Shown piece by piece: positions 7,280 through 15,832 of a DNA stretch of 60,919 nt. The notes beneath the pieces were generated by a model. It made no database searches, was not told the origin of the DNA, and saw only the letters and a list, made by a program, of their open reading frames with translations. The position numbers were made by a program, and so were the translations under genes. This DNA comes from Paenibacillus cookii (GTDB lineage: Bacteria; Bacillota; Bacilli; Paenibacillales; Paenibacillaceae): positions 1 to 60,919 of the forward strand of contig NZ_BORW01000034.1 in the NCBI RefSeq assembly GCF_018333375.1, written 5' to 3'. The stretch's first letter is position 1; each line of letters begins with the position of its first letter.

Positions 7280-9952
7280 ATGGGCTCGATGAAAAAGCTT
7301 GGCCTCGGCTTCATGATTTTGCTGCTGATGCTTCCGGCCATGTCCGGAGGCAGGGAAAAAGCGGCTGCGGCCGGCGATTCCGGTACCAATCTGGCGCTCG
7401 GCAAAAATGCCCAGGCCAGCTCCGGAAAGGCCGGCAATGCCGTGGACGGCGATCCTGCGACCGTCTGGCAGCCGCTGGCCGCGGACCGCGGAGACGATAT
7501 GAACGTCTGGATATCGGTCGACCTCGGCGCCAAGGAAACCTTCAACAAAGTCATGTTTCATCTCAATCGCGCGGATAACCTAAAGGATTATCAAATCCTA
7601 TATTCCGACGACAACGGCAGCTGGAATCAGGCATACGGCAAAAATAAAGATTTGACGGCAACGGAGGCAGCGATGTTCGAAAACGTGTCCGCAAGATATA
7701 TCAAACTCCATCTCAATTTAAGCAAAGACTTGAACGTGCAGTTGTCCGAACTTGAAGTGTATCACAGCACGGAAGCGCCGGCCCCCGCCGGGCTGAAACG
7801 GATCTATTTTACGGACCCGGGCGGAAAGGAATACCCGAACAATGCCGAAATCCGCTTGAATAAAGGCGAACAGGGAACCCTGGTCCTGAAGGGCGAACTG
7901 GACTCCGGGCAGGAAGTGGATTTGACGCCTTACGCCAAGACGTTTGCGTCCACGACGCAGGACGTGAGCATCGCCCCTTCGGGAGCGTTTACGGCCAACC
8001 AGGCGGGCGCGGCGCTTGTGCATGGCGTAGTGCAAACGGCGACGCAGCTGAAAACGAATGATTTTTGGATCGTGGTCGATGATCCGAACGCGTTTTTGGA
8101 TGAGAAATACGTGATGAACTCCACGCTCGCCCATCCGCATATCCCAAGCGAAATCGGCCAGCCTGCACTCATCGAGCCGAAAGATGCGTATCCTTCCGTG
8201 TCGACCATCTCCAACGTGAACGGCAACCTGAGCGGCGAACTGATCTACGGCGGCAAGGTTATTGCCAAGCTGGATCCGATCTCGGTGTCCAAAGGGGAGA
8301 CCAAGCAGTGGACGCCTGCGGGTGCAGCGGATCAGAAAGGCCGGTACGAAATCCGGCTGAAGATGGAGCAAGCAGGCAAGCCTCCGGTATACGACTCCTT
8401 CTACTTTACCGTATGGAACAAAAAGAAGATTCCGAAGGATCAGAGCCAAATCGCCTTTCTTGGCGATGACGGCAAGCTGGTGTACGTAAGCGACTTCCGC
8501 GGCAATCAAATTCTGGATTTCTCGAATGCCGGCTACATGGGCGGCGGCGTAAAAATCCCGAACGTCAAAGTGAAGGCGACGGTGAAGCCGGGGGACGGGG
8601 ACGACACGGCCCGCATTCAGGCGGCCATCGATGAAGTGTCTCAATTGCCGGTGGGCAAGGACGGCTTCCGCGGAGCGGTTTTGCTTAAAAAAGGGAAATA
8701 CGAGGTCGGAGGCACGCTGAAAATCAAAGCCAGCGGCGTCGTGCTGCGTGGCGAAGGGCAGGATGACAAAGGCACCCTCATCTACGGCACGGGAACGACG
8801 CCGCGCAATCTGATCGAAATCGGGGAAAATACGGGCCTTAGCATCGATAACGACTCCATGAGAACGATCACCGATCTGTACGTGCCTTCCGGCTCCCGGA
8901 CCTTCCACGTGGACGATGCCAGCGGGTATCAGGTCGGCGATACGGTGGTGGTGCGCCGGATCGGCGACAAAAACTGGATTCACGAGATCGGCATGGACTA
9001 CATTTATAATCGCCCGGGCGGAACCGTCACGCAGTGGTCGCCGTTTAACCTCGATTTTGACCGCGTCATCACGGCGATCGACGGCAACACGATTACGGTG
9101 GATGCGCCTATCGCCAATGCCATCGAGCAAAAATGGGGCGGCGGGCAGCTGTTCAAATATACGGATGGTGCCCGGATCGAGCAGGTCGGCGTGGAGAACA
9201 TGCGCGCGGATACCGAGTTCGACCCGAGCGTGATGGATACGGTGATGGACAACGACAAAACCGATCCGTATCATGCCGACGAAAAGCACGCGGAACGTTT
9301 CGTCGTTTTTAACAGCGTCAAAAACGGCTGGGTCCGCGACGTGACGGGTTACCATCTGTCGTATTCGCTGGTGCAGATGAGCCGCAACTCCAAATGGATT
9401 ACGGTGCAGGACAGCCAAATGTACGACATGGTCAGCATCATTACCGGCGGCCGCCGTTATGTGATCCACCAGATGGGGCAGCTGAATTTGGCGCAAAGGA
9501 TTTACACGGAAACGGCGCGGCATGCTTTTGTCGTCGACAGCCGGGTGCAGGGGCCAAACGTGTTCCTGGACGGCAAGGCGACCCTAAACTACAACACGAG
9601 CGAACCGCATCACCGCTGGTCGGTCGGCGGCCTGTTCGACAACATCGATGCGCCGATCTCCATCCGCGACCGCGGCTGGCTGGGCAGCGGGCATGGCTGG
9701 GCGGGAGCGAACTACGTCTCCTGGAATACGGAAAACGAGCTCACTTCGCAGCAGCCGCCGACGGCGCAAAACTACGCGATCGGACATGCGGGTCCGAAGG
9801 TGCCCGGCCTCGTGCCAAGCGAATACGACCCGCGTCCGCGCAGCGACGGTTACTGGGAAAGCCTCGGCAAACACGTGAAGGTCGAAAGCCTGTACAAACA
9901 GCAGCTGCTGGAACGTCTGGGCAAAAAAGCGCTGGACAACATCAAACGATAG
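7280..9952 (+). CDS. Secreted discoidin (F5/8C) plus beta-helix protein, candidate polysaccharide lyase
   Basis: The 890-residue protein has a signal peptide (about residues 1-32), then an F5/8 type C / CBM32-like module (about 38-165: NLALGKNAQASS...WISVDLG...YIKLHL), one or two Ig-like spacer domains (about 170-400), and a long C-terminal parallel beta-helix. The helix starts at about 430 with GDGDDTARIQAAIDE and GGTLKIKASGVVLRGEG, the pectate-lyase-3/SGNH-tail type start, and carries many Asn/Gly turns. Discoidin modules bind galactose-type sugars or plant polymers. The protein probably binds and cleaves a plant or microbial polysaccharide outside the cell; the exact lyase or hydrolase family is not evident. 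The ATG at 7280 follows AGGTGG. A perfect cre site upstream implies glucose repression. Confidence 0.75.
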   Translation: MGSMKKLGLGFMILLLMLPAMSGGREKAAAAGDSGTNLALGKNAQASSGKAGNAVDGDPATVWQPLAADRGDDMNVWISVDLGAKETFNKVMFHLNRADNLKDYQILYSDDNGSWNQAYGKNKDLTATEAAMFENVSARYIKLHLNLSKDLNVQLSELEVYHSTEAPAPAGLKRIYFTDPGGKEYPNNAEIRLNKGEQGTLVLKGELDSGQEVDLTPYAKTFASTTQDVSIAPSGAFTANQAGAALVHGVVQTATQLKTNDFWIVVDDPNAFLDEKYVMNSTLAHPHIPSEIGQPALIEPKDAYPSVSTISNVNGNLSGELIYGGKVIAKLDPISVSKGETKQWTPAGAADQKGRYEIRLKMEQAGKPPVYDSFYFTVWNKKKIPKDQSQIAFLGDDGKLVYVSDFRGNQILDFSNAGYMGGGVKIPNVKVKATVKPGDGDDTARIQAAIDEVSQLPVGKDGFRGAVLLKKGKYEVGGTLKIKASGVVLRGEGQDDKGTLIYGTGTTPRNLIEIGENTGLSIDNDSMRTITDLYVPSGSRTFHVDDASGYQVGDTVVVRRIGDKNWIHEIGMDYIYNRPGGTVTQWSPFNLDFDRVITAIDGNTITVDAPIANAIEQKWGGGQLFKYTDGARIEQVGVENMRADTEFDPSVMDTVMDNDKTDPYHADEKHAERFVVFNSVKNGWVRDVTGYHLSYSLVQMSRNSKWITVQDSQMYDMVSIITGGRRYVIHQMGQLNLAQRIYTETARHAFVVDSRVQGPNVFLDGKATLNYNTSEPHHRWSVGGLFDNIDAPISIRDRGWLGSGHGWAGANYVSWNTENELTSQQPPTAQNYAIGHAGPKVPGLVPSEYDPRPRSDGYWESLGKHVKVESLYKQQLLERLGKKALDNIKR

Positions 9953-9970
9953 ATTTTGGTTTGGCAAACG

Positions 9971-10012
9971 AAGCTATGGATGCCGCGGGCGGCGTCCGTA
10001 GCTTTCTTTTTT
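9971..10012 (+). terminator. Intrinsic terminator after the beta-helix gene
   Basis: AAGCTATGGATGCCGC pairs with GCGGCGTCCGTAGCTT (two G-U pairs) and is followed by TTCTTTTTT. Confidence 0.85.
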
Positions 10013-10094
10013 CAGGTTAGGTAGAATAGGGGCATGGCCTAGCATTTGGTTAAAAAATAGCGATATTTATGCCGCTGGGAGGGCAGCACTCAAA

Positions 10095-10967
10095 ATGAGA
10101 AACGAACAACAATTCATGGATTTGCTCGTCGATTTTGCCGTCAATGATCCCCGGATCCGAATGGTCACGCTGGAAGGGTCGCGAACCAACGTCAACATTG
10201 CCCGGGATGCGTTCCAGGATTTCGATATTTCGTATTTTGTGACGGATATGGATTCGTTCAAAGCAAGCGATGAGTGGCTGAACGTTTTCGGGGAACGCTT
10301 GATGATGCAAAAGCCGGAGGACATGGAGCTTTTTCCGCCTGAACTCGGCAATTGGTTTTCGTACATCATTCTTTTTGAGGATGGGCTTAAATTGGATCTA
10401 ACGCTTATTCCGGTAGCCGAGTCCGATGAATACTTTGCAGGCAGCGACGGTTTGGTCGATGTTTTGCTGGACAAGGACGGTTTCGTCAAACGCGAGGTTC
10501 GTCCGAGCGACCGGCAGTATTGGATCCACAAGCCGACCGCCAGGGAATTCGACGATTGCTGCAACGAGTTTTGGATGGTGTCCACGTACGTCGCCAAGGG
10601 ACTGGCCCGCAAAGAGATTCTGTTTGCCATCGACCATTTGAACGAGATTGCCCGGCCCAATTTGCTGCGCATGATGTCTTGGCAGATCGGAACAGAGAAG
10701 GGCTTCTCTTTTAGCGTCGGCAAAAACTATAAATTCATCGACCGTTATCTTCCGCCGGAAGATTGGGAAAAGCTGCTGTCCACGTATGCCGGGCACGGTT
10801 ACGCAAGCATGCGGCAATCTTTATTGACTTGTTATGAATTGTTTCGGAAATATTCCAAAATGGTATCCGCCAGCCTGGGCTACGACTATCCGGATTATGA
10901 CGCGGCCATCACGGGCTACACGGAACGGATTATGCAAAATCTAACACTCCATGACAAAGATCGATAA
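10095..10967 (+). CDS. Aminoglycoside 6-adenylyltransferase-like nucleotidyltransferase (AadK/ANT(6) type)
   Basis: The 290-residue length and sequence fit the ANT(6) family: EGSRTN (nucleotidyltransferase glycine/serine motif), DFDISYFVTD with the metal-binding acidic pair, then EDGLKLDLTLIP, and the C-terminal helical half with YWIHKPTAREFDDCCNEFWMVSTYVAKGL. These enzymes transfer AMP from ATP to the 6-hydroxyl of streptomycin. Chromosomal AadK-like copies are common in Bacillales and often give only low-level resistance. A ribosome site GGGAGG lies upstream. The gene stands alone between two terminators, with no mobile element next to it, suggesting an intrinsic gene. Confidence 0.85.
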   Translation: MRNEQQFMDLLVDFAVNDPRIRMVTLEGSRTNVNIARDAFQDFDISYFVTDMDSFKASDEWLNVFGERLMMQKPEDMELFPPELGNWFSYIILFEDGLKLDLTLIPVAESDEYFAGSDGLVDVLLDKDGFVKREVRPSDRQYWIHKPTAREFDDCCNEFWMVSTYVAKGLARKEILFAIDHLNEIARPNLLRMMSWQIGTEKGFSFSVGKNYKFIDRYLPPEDWEKLLSTYAGHGYASMRQSLLTCYELFRKYSKMVSASLGYDYPDYDAAITGYTERIMQNLTLHDKDR

Positions 10968-11040
10968 AAGTGCTATGCTGAAATAGAAAGAAAACACAAC
11001 TTTTTTCGGCGAGGGATGTTGAAAAATCCTATGATTTCAT

Positions 11041-11073
11041 GCGGCTTCTTTTCTCTGAAAGAGGCTGCTTTTT
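11041..11073 (+). terminator. Intrinsic terminator after the ANT(6)-like gene
   Basis: GCGGCTTCTTT pairs with AAAGAGGCTGC (G-U pairs allowed) and is followed by TTTTT. Confidence 0.6.
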
Positions 11074-11173
11074 ACGGAAAAGTTTGTGAAAAATATCATT
11101 TGTTCGGTGATGTTGTTTCGCCGAATCCATATTCCCGAAAGAATAGGGGTATCCTTAGAAGAAAGGAGCATCG

Positions 11174-12091
11174 GTGAACATGCTCAAGCAATTTCGAAAA
11201 GCTTCCCGGTTCGGCGTCGTGCCGGTCATGCTCATCCCGGTTGCGCTGGGCGCGCTCGGCGCGTTTGTGTGGGACGGCGTGTTTAACGTCTGGCTGTTCC
11301 TGATTACGCTGGTCGGGGCGGCGGCCGCGCATTTGTTTTCCAACATGATCAACGACCTGTGGGATTACAAAAGCGGAACGGACACCGCGGCGAAAGAAGC
11401 GGTTGACGCCGTTTCGACCAACTCCGGGTTTTTGACGAACCAGGTATGGAGCGTCCGCAAGTTTGCGGCCATCACCTGGGGACTTTTTGCGCTGGCTGCC
11501 GTTTGCGGCATCGTGCTGGCGATCTGTTCCGGCATCTGGGCGTTTGTTTTCGGAGCCCTCGGCGGGCTGATCGCTTACTTTTACGTGGCGCCTCCGCTGA
11601 AGTTCGGGTACCGGGGGAAAGGGTACAGCGAAATCGCGATCCTGCTCTCCTTCGGCGTGCTTCCGGTCATGGGCGCTTATTACGTGCAGACTTCCCATTT
11701 GGATTTGCGGGCGCTGCTGCTGTCGCTGCCGATCGGACTTTTAACGACGCTGATTTTGTTCAACCACCATTTTCTGCATTGGCAGGCCGACCGTCAGGCG
11801 GGCAAACGCACGCTGGTCGTCGTATGGGGCGAGAAGCGGGCATTGGCGTTTTCCAGATTCCTGCTTTTTCTGGCCGCCGTCATGCTGGTCATCAGCGTCA
11901 TTGCTGGTGCGCTTCCGGTCTACGGTTTGCTGGCGCTGCCGGCCATGCTTCCGCTTTACCAGGTATACGGCAGGCTGAAGCCGCAAAACAGCTCCCATGC
12001 TTATTTGCCTTTGATGGGCGCATCCGTCAAATCGGCGCAGCTGAGCGGTCTGATCATGATCGTGTGCCTCGTGATTCAAGGACTGATTTGA
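11174..12091 (+). CDS. UbiA-family prenyltransferase, MenA-like
   Basis: This roughly 305-residue membrane protein has about eight or nine hydrophobic helices. The first Asp-rich motif is NDLWDYKSGTD, as in 1,4-dihydroxy-2-naphthoate prenyltransferase (MenA); the second is the degenerate HWQADRQAGKRTLVVVWG. Such enzymes attach polyprenyl chains to aromatic acceptors in menaquinone or related pathways. No men genes are nearby, so it may be a paralogue with another acceptor. The ribosome site GAAAGGAG (11161-11168) fits either the GTG at 11174 or the ATG at 11180. It is followed 41 bp later by a lectin-like gene with which it probably forms an operon. Confidence 0.8.
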   Translation: MNMLKQFRKASRFGVVPVMLIPVALGALGAFVWDGVFNVWLFLITLVGAAAAHLFSNMINDLWDYKSGTDTAAKEAVDAVSTNSGFLTNQVWSVRKFAAITWGLFALAAVCGIVLAICSGIWAFVFGALGGLIAYFYVAPPLKFGYRGKGYSEIAILLSFGVLPVMGAYYVQTSHLDLRALLLSLPIGLLTTLILFNHHFLHWQADRQAGKRTLVVVWGEKRALAFSRFLLFLAAVMLVISVIAGALPVYGLLALPAMLPLYQVYGRLKPQNSSHAYLPLMGASVKSAQLSGLIMIVCLVIQGLI

Positions 12092-12132
12092 TTTGCTTAT
12101 CCCATCCGTAAAAGAAAGGAAGTCTTAGCCAC

Positions 12133-12894
12133 ATGGAACAACAAAAAGTGATCGGCGATTTTCATACCATTTTGTCGGAAGGCGAGGTTTGGAAAATCGG
12201 CGGGTTTCCGCTGCCGGACGGTTCGTTCTGGGAATACCGCGAGCCGGATGCGGTCGTGATCGTCCGCAACGGCATCCTGTACGTGCGCGCTCCGCTGAGC
12301 CGCCAAAACGACCAGATTCAAATTTTGGACAACGCCAAACATATGTATTATTCGGTGGAAACGATCAAGGTGCCTGAATCCGGCGAGGTCAGCTTTGAGC
12401 TGCAAATTCGCGCCCGCACGCAAAATACGGTTCCGGGCGACCTGTACGACGGTTACGTGTCGCTTAACCTGCTCGATTTTACGACGGGAGCGGCGCTCGA
12501 CTTTTTTGCCGGAAACGACAAGTACGCCAGCGTGTACGCGGTGCTTCCTTTCCCGGGGGTTGAGGTGCCGCCGTCCGATAAAACGCGTTATTTCTGCATT
12601 TTCAAGGAAGATACCAACTTCAAAGCACGCGAGTTCAACACGTACAAAATCACGTATGACCGCGGCAACGATGAGGCCGTGTTTTACCTGAACGGGGAAG
12701 AAATCCGCCGCGAAAAACAGATTCCGATCAAATTCAACGAATTTACGATCGCGCTCGGCATCATGACCGAAAAGGACATTTCGCCGGAAGGCAGCGTGTC
12801 CGTCCACGGGCAAACGGTCATCGCGGAATATTCTCCGGTCACCGTGACGATCAAAGACGGAAGCCACTCCGGCAGCACCAAGGAAGAGAAGTAA
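12133..12894 (+). CDS. Soluble beta-sandwich protein, function unknown (DUF6081-like)
   Basis: The 253-residue protein lacks a signal peptide and membrane helices. Its pattern of beta strands (FELQIRARTQN, GYVSLNLLDFTTGAALDFFAG, YKITYDRGNDEAVFYLNGEEI, FTIALGIMTEKD) looks like a concanavalin-A-type lectin/glucanase jelly roll. Its N-terminus (IGDFHTILSEGEVWKIGGFPLPDGSFWEYREPDAVV) resembles a family I recall as DUF6081. The ribosome site AAAGGAAG precedes the ATG. It lies 41 bp after the UbiA prenyltransferase and before a shared terminator, so the two may act on the same lipid or terpenoid product. This link is inference. Confidence 0.65.
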   Translation: MEQQKVIGDFHTILSEGEVWKIGGFPLPDGSFWEYREPDAVVIVRNGILYVRAPLSRQNDQIQILDNAKHMYYSVETIKVPESGEVSFELQIRARTQNTVPGDLYDGYVSLNLLDFTTGAALDFFAGNDKYASVYAVLPFPGVEVPPSDKTRYFCIFKEDTNFKAREFNTYKITYDRGNDEAVFYLNGEEIRREKQIPIKFNEFTIALGIMTEKDISPEGSVSVHGQTVIAEYSPVTVTIKDGSHSGSTKEEK

Positions 12895-12908
12895 TATTCG
12901 ATGGAAAG

Positions 12909-12952
12909 AGGCGTCCCTGACTCCGTTGTCGGAGGGAAGGGGCGCCTTTTTT
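12909..12952 (+). terminator. Intrinsic terminator of the prenyltransferase operon
   Basis: AGGCGTCCCT pairs with AGGGGCGCCT and is followed by TTTTT. Confidence 0.85.
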
Positions 12953-12984
12953 GATTCAGAAGCCATCATATTCGGGGCTGTTTT

Positions 12985-13890
12985 TTAGAGGACGCGCGAA
13001 CGCCGGGGAGCAGGTGCCGCCGATGGCGTGAAAATGCGATCCGCAGGGGTGTTGCCAAGCACCCGGATCCCCGCAACCAACGCGATCAGGAAACAGGCGC
13101 CCGCCGCAACCGTCGGAACCGACCATTCAAGAACGGCATGGCCCAAAACCGTCTGCCAGCCGATCGCGATCAGCCCCAGCACATAAGCGATGCCGGCCAC
13201 TTGAACCAGCCGCAGCCGCGTTGCCCTGGAAAGGGAAGAACGCTCCGCCAACCAGCCGACGAGCGGGATCGCCTGAAGCGCGTGGAAACCCAAGCCGTGC
13301 AGCCAAATGATGTTCCCGTGAAGGCCCACCGTCCGGCCCTGATTCACCGAAATCCAAATGCCCGCGGCAAACGACAGCGTGACGGCAACCATGGCATAGC
13401 GAATGCCGGTTGCAAATTCCGGATAGTTGGCGTATACCTTGGGAGGGAAATAGGTAATGGCGACGGCCAGGTAAAAGAGAACGAGAAGCAATGCGACAAA
13501 AGCGAAAATATTGCCGACCGCCTCGTCGAAGGGAGTGCCCCCAACGACAAACCTTGGATTCACGCCGCGAAAATTTTGCACGGTTTCGGCTGCATAGGAA
13601 TAAAGCGCAAGCACGATATACGGATACCGGAAGAATGCCCTGCTTTTGCTCCCCAGACCGGAATACGGCAGGATGGCCGCCGTGGACAGCAGAAAGATGC
13701 CGATGGCTGCGTTAAAAGAGAACGCATTTAGGATGTTTCCTCCCGGAGCCGCCTCGCTCCCGAATGCGAGCACCCAAAGCCCGCAAAACGCCGAGAGCAA
13801 AAAACCGAGCACGGATGTTAGCACGAGCCATTTTTCGCCTTCAAACAAACGGATGGCTCCGCTTTGTTTCGTACTTCTGACCTTTCTCAC
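12985..13890 (-). CDS. Multi-pass membrane protein, function unknown
   Basis: The roughly 301-residue protein has about eight hydrophobic segments (for example VLTSVLGFLLSAFCGLWVLAF and NIIWLHGLGFHALQAIPLVGW) and no recognised catalytic motif. HGNIIWLHGLGFHALQ, with three His residues near the membrane face, could bind metal or haem, but this is only a pattern. The GTG at 13890 is preferred because GGGGAG stands 7 nt upstream; an in-frame TTG at 13905 lies before that site. The gene is isolated and leftward, ending against the terminator of the rightward operon. Confidence 0.65.
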   Translation of the reverse strand: MRKVRSTKQSGAIRLFEGEKWLVLTSVLGFLLSAFCGLWVLAFGSEAAPGGNILNAFSFNAAIGIFLLSTAAILPYSGLGSKSRAFFRYPYIVLALYSYAAETVQNFRGVNPRFVVGGTPFDEAVGNIFAFVALLLVLFYLAVAITYFPPKVYANYPEFATGIRYAMVAVTLSFAAGIWISVNQGRTVGLHGNIIWLHGLGFHALQAIPLVGWLAERSSLSRATRLRLVQVAGIAYVLGLIAIGWQTVLGHAVLEWSVPTVAAGACFLIALVAGIRVLGNTPADRIFTPSAAPAPRRSRVL

Positions 13891-14226
13891 AACGAATCTC
13901 CCCAATCCAGTTCAATTTTGAAATTAACTGTATTTTATTGGGAATCGGGCCGTGCTGCCTCCATCCGGGGACTGGACTTCTTCCTGGACCTTGGTCGATG
14001 GGATCCCCGACTTCAAGCGGGGAAGCGAGGGGAGCACCGGAATCGCCGGCTCAATCCTTAATTTAGGACTAGATGCCCATTAAAAAACATCGAATATTGT
14101 CGATAAACAACATTAGATTCCATCAAACCGGCCGGAAAAGCCGTCCTCCGGAACGCAGGCCGCGCATGGAGGCACGGAAGCACCGGCTGAATCAGGCAAT
14201 CGCCATTCGAAGGAGATGAATTATCG
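13891..14226. other. 336-bp gap with possible structured leader
   Basis: No gene was found. An imperfect inverted repeat, CAGTTCAATTT to AAATTAACTG at 13909-13931, lies near the probable promoter of the leftward membrane-protein gene. From about 13950 to 14060 the plus strand can form several GC-rich stems (for example CCCCG with CGGGG, and GTGCTGCC with GGGGAGCAC), which might be a leader RNA of the SLH gene. It does not match any riboswitch class I know. Confidence 0.25.
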
Positions 14227-15657
14227 TTGAAAACAGCAAGAAACCTGCTCATGCTTGCGCTGGTCTTTATCTTGACGGTCGGCCTTGCCGGAATGACTTC
14301 GGCTTCAAGCGGCAAGAAAGCGGATTCAAAAGGCGCCAAACCGCCGTTTGCCCACGACTTTAACGACATCGGGGATGCGGATTGGGCCGAAGCCTACATC
14401 GCCAAAATGAAATCGAAAAACGTCCTTCAAGGGTTCGAGGACGGATCCTTCCGGCCGAATCAGCCGGTCACCCGGGTAGAGGCGATCGTCATGGCCGTGC
14501 GGCTGCTCGGATTGGAAGACCAGGCCAAAGCCCAGAAGCCGGATGCGAAGCTTCATTTCAAAGATGCCGAACTGATCGGCAAAAAATATCCTTGGGCGAA
14601 GGGTTATATTTTGGCGGCGCTGGAAAACGGCTTGTTCGACGCTTCCGAGCAAGCGGTGCAGCCTGAAAAGCCGGCAAGCCGCGTATGGATTGCGGGGTTG
14701 CTCGTCAAGTCGCTCGGGCTGCAGTCCGAGGCACTGCATGAAATGACGAAGACGCCGGCGTTCAAGGATGCGGCTGCCATTCCTGCCGGTTCCGTCGGTT
14801 ATGTGAACGTTGCGATCGAAAAGGGGATCATCAGCGGCTATCCGGACGGCACGTTCAAACCGAACAAAAACGTGACCCGGGCCGAAATCGCCGCCTTGCT
14901 GGACAGAACGAACGGCGGTCTGCTCGATCAGGCCGGCGCGGTTAAAGTGAGCGGCGTGATCCAGAACATTGAATTCAACCAATCCAAAACGGAAGGCACG
15001 ACCCCGGCCACGGTCAACGGCAGCGTGACTATCGCTACATACGCGAACCAATCGTTCACCTACGGCATTTCGTCCGAACTGCTCGTGTCGTACCATACCA
15101 AATATGTCCGCGCAGACCAATTGGCGGTTCATGACTCCGTACAGCTGGTCGTATTGGACAACATCGTCCAAGAAGCCGTCCTGCTCGATGAGAAGCCGAA
15201 TGATGGCGGGAAAGATTCCGCACCGAATCCGGGCGAGCCGTCGAAGGTAACGGTCGTTCAATTGAGACTTGAAATGAAGCTGACCGGCCAGGGCGAAGTG
15301 GAAGTGGAATACGAAAACAAAAAAGGGAAAATCGAAGCGGAGTTCGAGCGCAAGTCCGGCCAAACCCGAGAGAAGCTGGAAGGAAAACCAGCCGCGGCGG
15401 CCATCGAAAAATGGCTGAGCGATGCGGCGATGACCGAGCGGACGAATCCCGAGGATGCCCTCAGCAAACTGGTCTCGGTGCTTAACGTGAATCCGGGCGA
15501 CGTCCAAGAGATCGAGCTTTCGGTGAAATTCTCGAACGGAAAAGAAATCAACATCGAAAAAAGGCAACCGGAACAAAACCAAAGCAAGGGCAAACATGAA
15601 GACAGCCATGGACCCGGAAATGGAAAAGGCCACGGGAAGGGTAACGGCAAAAAGTAA
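14227..15657 (+). CDS. S-layer-homology (SLH) protein with C-terminal YusW-like domain
   Basis: The 476-residue protein has a signal peptide (about 1-24) and three SLH repeats: about 40-90 (FNDIGDADWAEAYI...GFEDGSFRPNQPVTRVEA), about 100-160 (degenerate) and about 180-230 (VGYVNVAIEKGIISGYPDGTFKPNKNVTRAE). A beta-rich segment follows, then a YusW-like domain (about 340-450: LEMKLTGQGEVEVEYENKKG...VNPGDVQEIELSVKFSNG) and a Gly/His/Lys-rich tail. SLH repeats bind pyruvylated secondary cell-wall polymer, so the protein is cell-surface bound. The start is a TTG at 14227 after AGGAG; an ATG at 14216 leads to a stop after four codons. Confidence 0.85.
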   Translation: MKTARNLLMLALVFILTVGLAGMTSASSGKKADSKGAKPPFAHDFNDIGDADWAEAYIAKMKSKNVLQGFEDGSFRPNQPVTRVEAIVMAVRLLGLEDQAKAQKPDAKLHFKDAELIGKKYPWAKGYILAALENGLFDASEQAVQPEKPASRVWIAGLLVKSLGLQSEALHEMTKTPAFKDAAAIPAGSVGYVNVAIEKGIISGYPDGTFKPNKNVTRAEIAALLDRTNGGLLDQAGAVKVSGVIQNIEFNQSKTEGTTPATVNGSVTIATYANQSFTYGISSELLVSYHTKYVRADQLAVHDSVQLVVLDNIVQEAVLLDEKPNDGGKDSAPNPGEPSKVTVVQLRLEMKLTGQGEVEVEYENKKGKIEAEFERKSGQTREKLEGKPAAAAIEKWLSDAAMTERTNPEDALSKLVSVLNVNPGDVQEIELSVKFSNGKEINIEKRQPEQNQSKGKHEDSHGPGNGKGHGKGNGKK

Positions 15658-15716
15658 CGAGAACGGCACATCATGCATAAAAACATCTGGTCCCCTATGG
15701 GCAACGTAAATGTGCA

Positions 15717-15752
15717 ACAGCCTCCGCATTCGCGGAGGCTGTTTGATTTTTT
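15717..15752 (+). terminator. Intrinsic terminator after the SLH gene
   Basis: A perfect 11-bp stem (AACAGCCTCCG with its complement) is followed by a T-rich run. Confidence 0.85.
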
Positions 15753-15759
15753 CCCCGCC

Positions 15760-15791
15760 AAAAAAACCGCCCCAAATTGTTTTGGGACGGC
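15760..15791 (-). terminator. Intrinsic terminator of the opuA operon
   Basis: On the minus strand, GCCGTCCCAAAA pairs with TTTGGGGCGG (one G-U pair) and is followed by TTTTTTT, 42 bp past the opuAC stop. Confidence 0.8.
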
Positions 15792-15832
15792 ATCATCAGC
15801 TTTAAAGCTTTTTTTTATCAGGCAAAGCCCGT

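Noticed and set aside
7718..9523. A 600-codon open frame on the minus strand opposite the beta-helix gene
   Set aside because: It is the antisense shadow of a GC-rich gene; it has no ribosome site, no recognisable domain, and a His/Arg-rich composition typical of such shadows.
13950..14060. Possible c-di-AMP riboswitch upstream of the SLH gene
   Set aside because: A GGGGAAGCGAGGGGAGCACCGG stretch looked suggestive, but the conserved GGTGAATC and CGTCAGCTAACC blocks are absent.
14326..15729. Long minus-strand open frame opposite the SLH gene
   Set aside because: Shadow frame; the SLH repeats and signal peptide on the plus strand are unmistakable.
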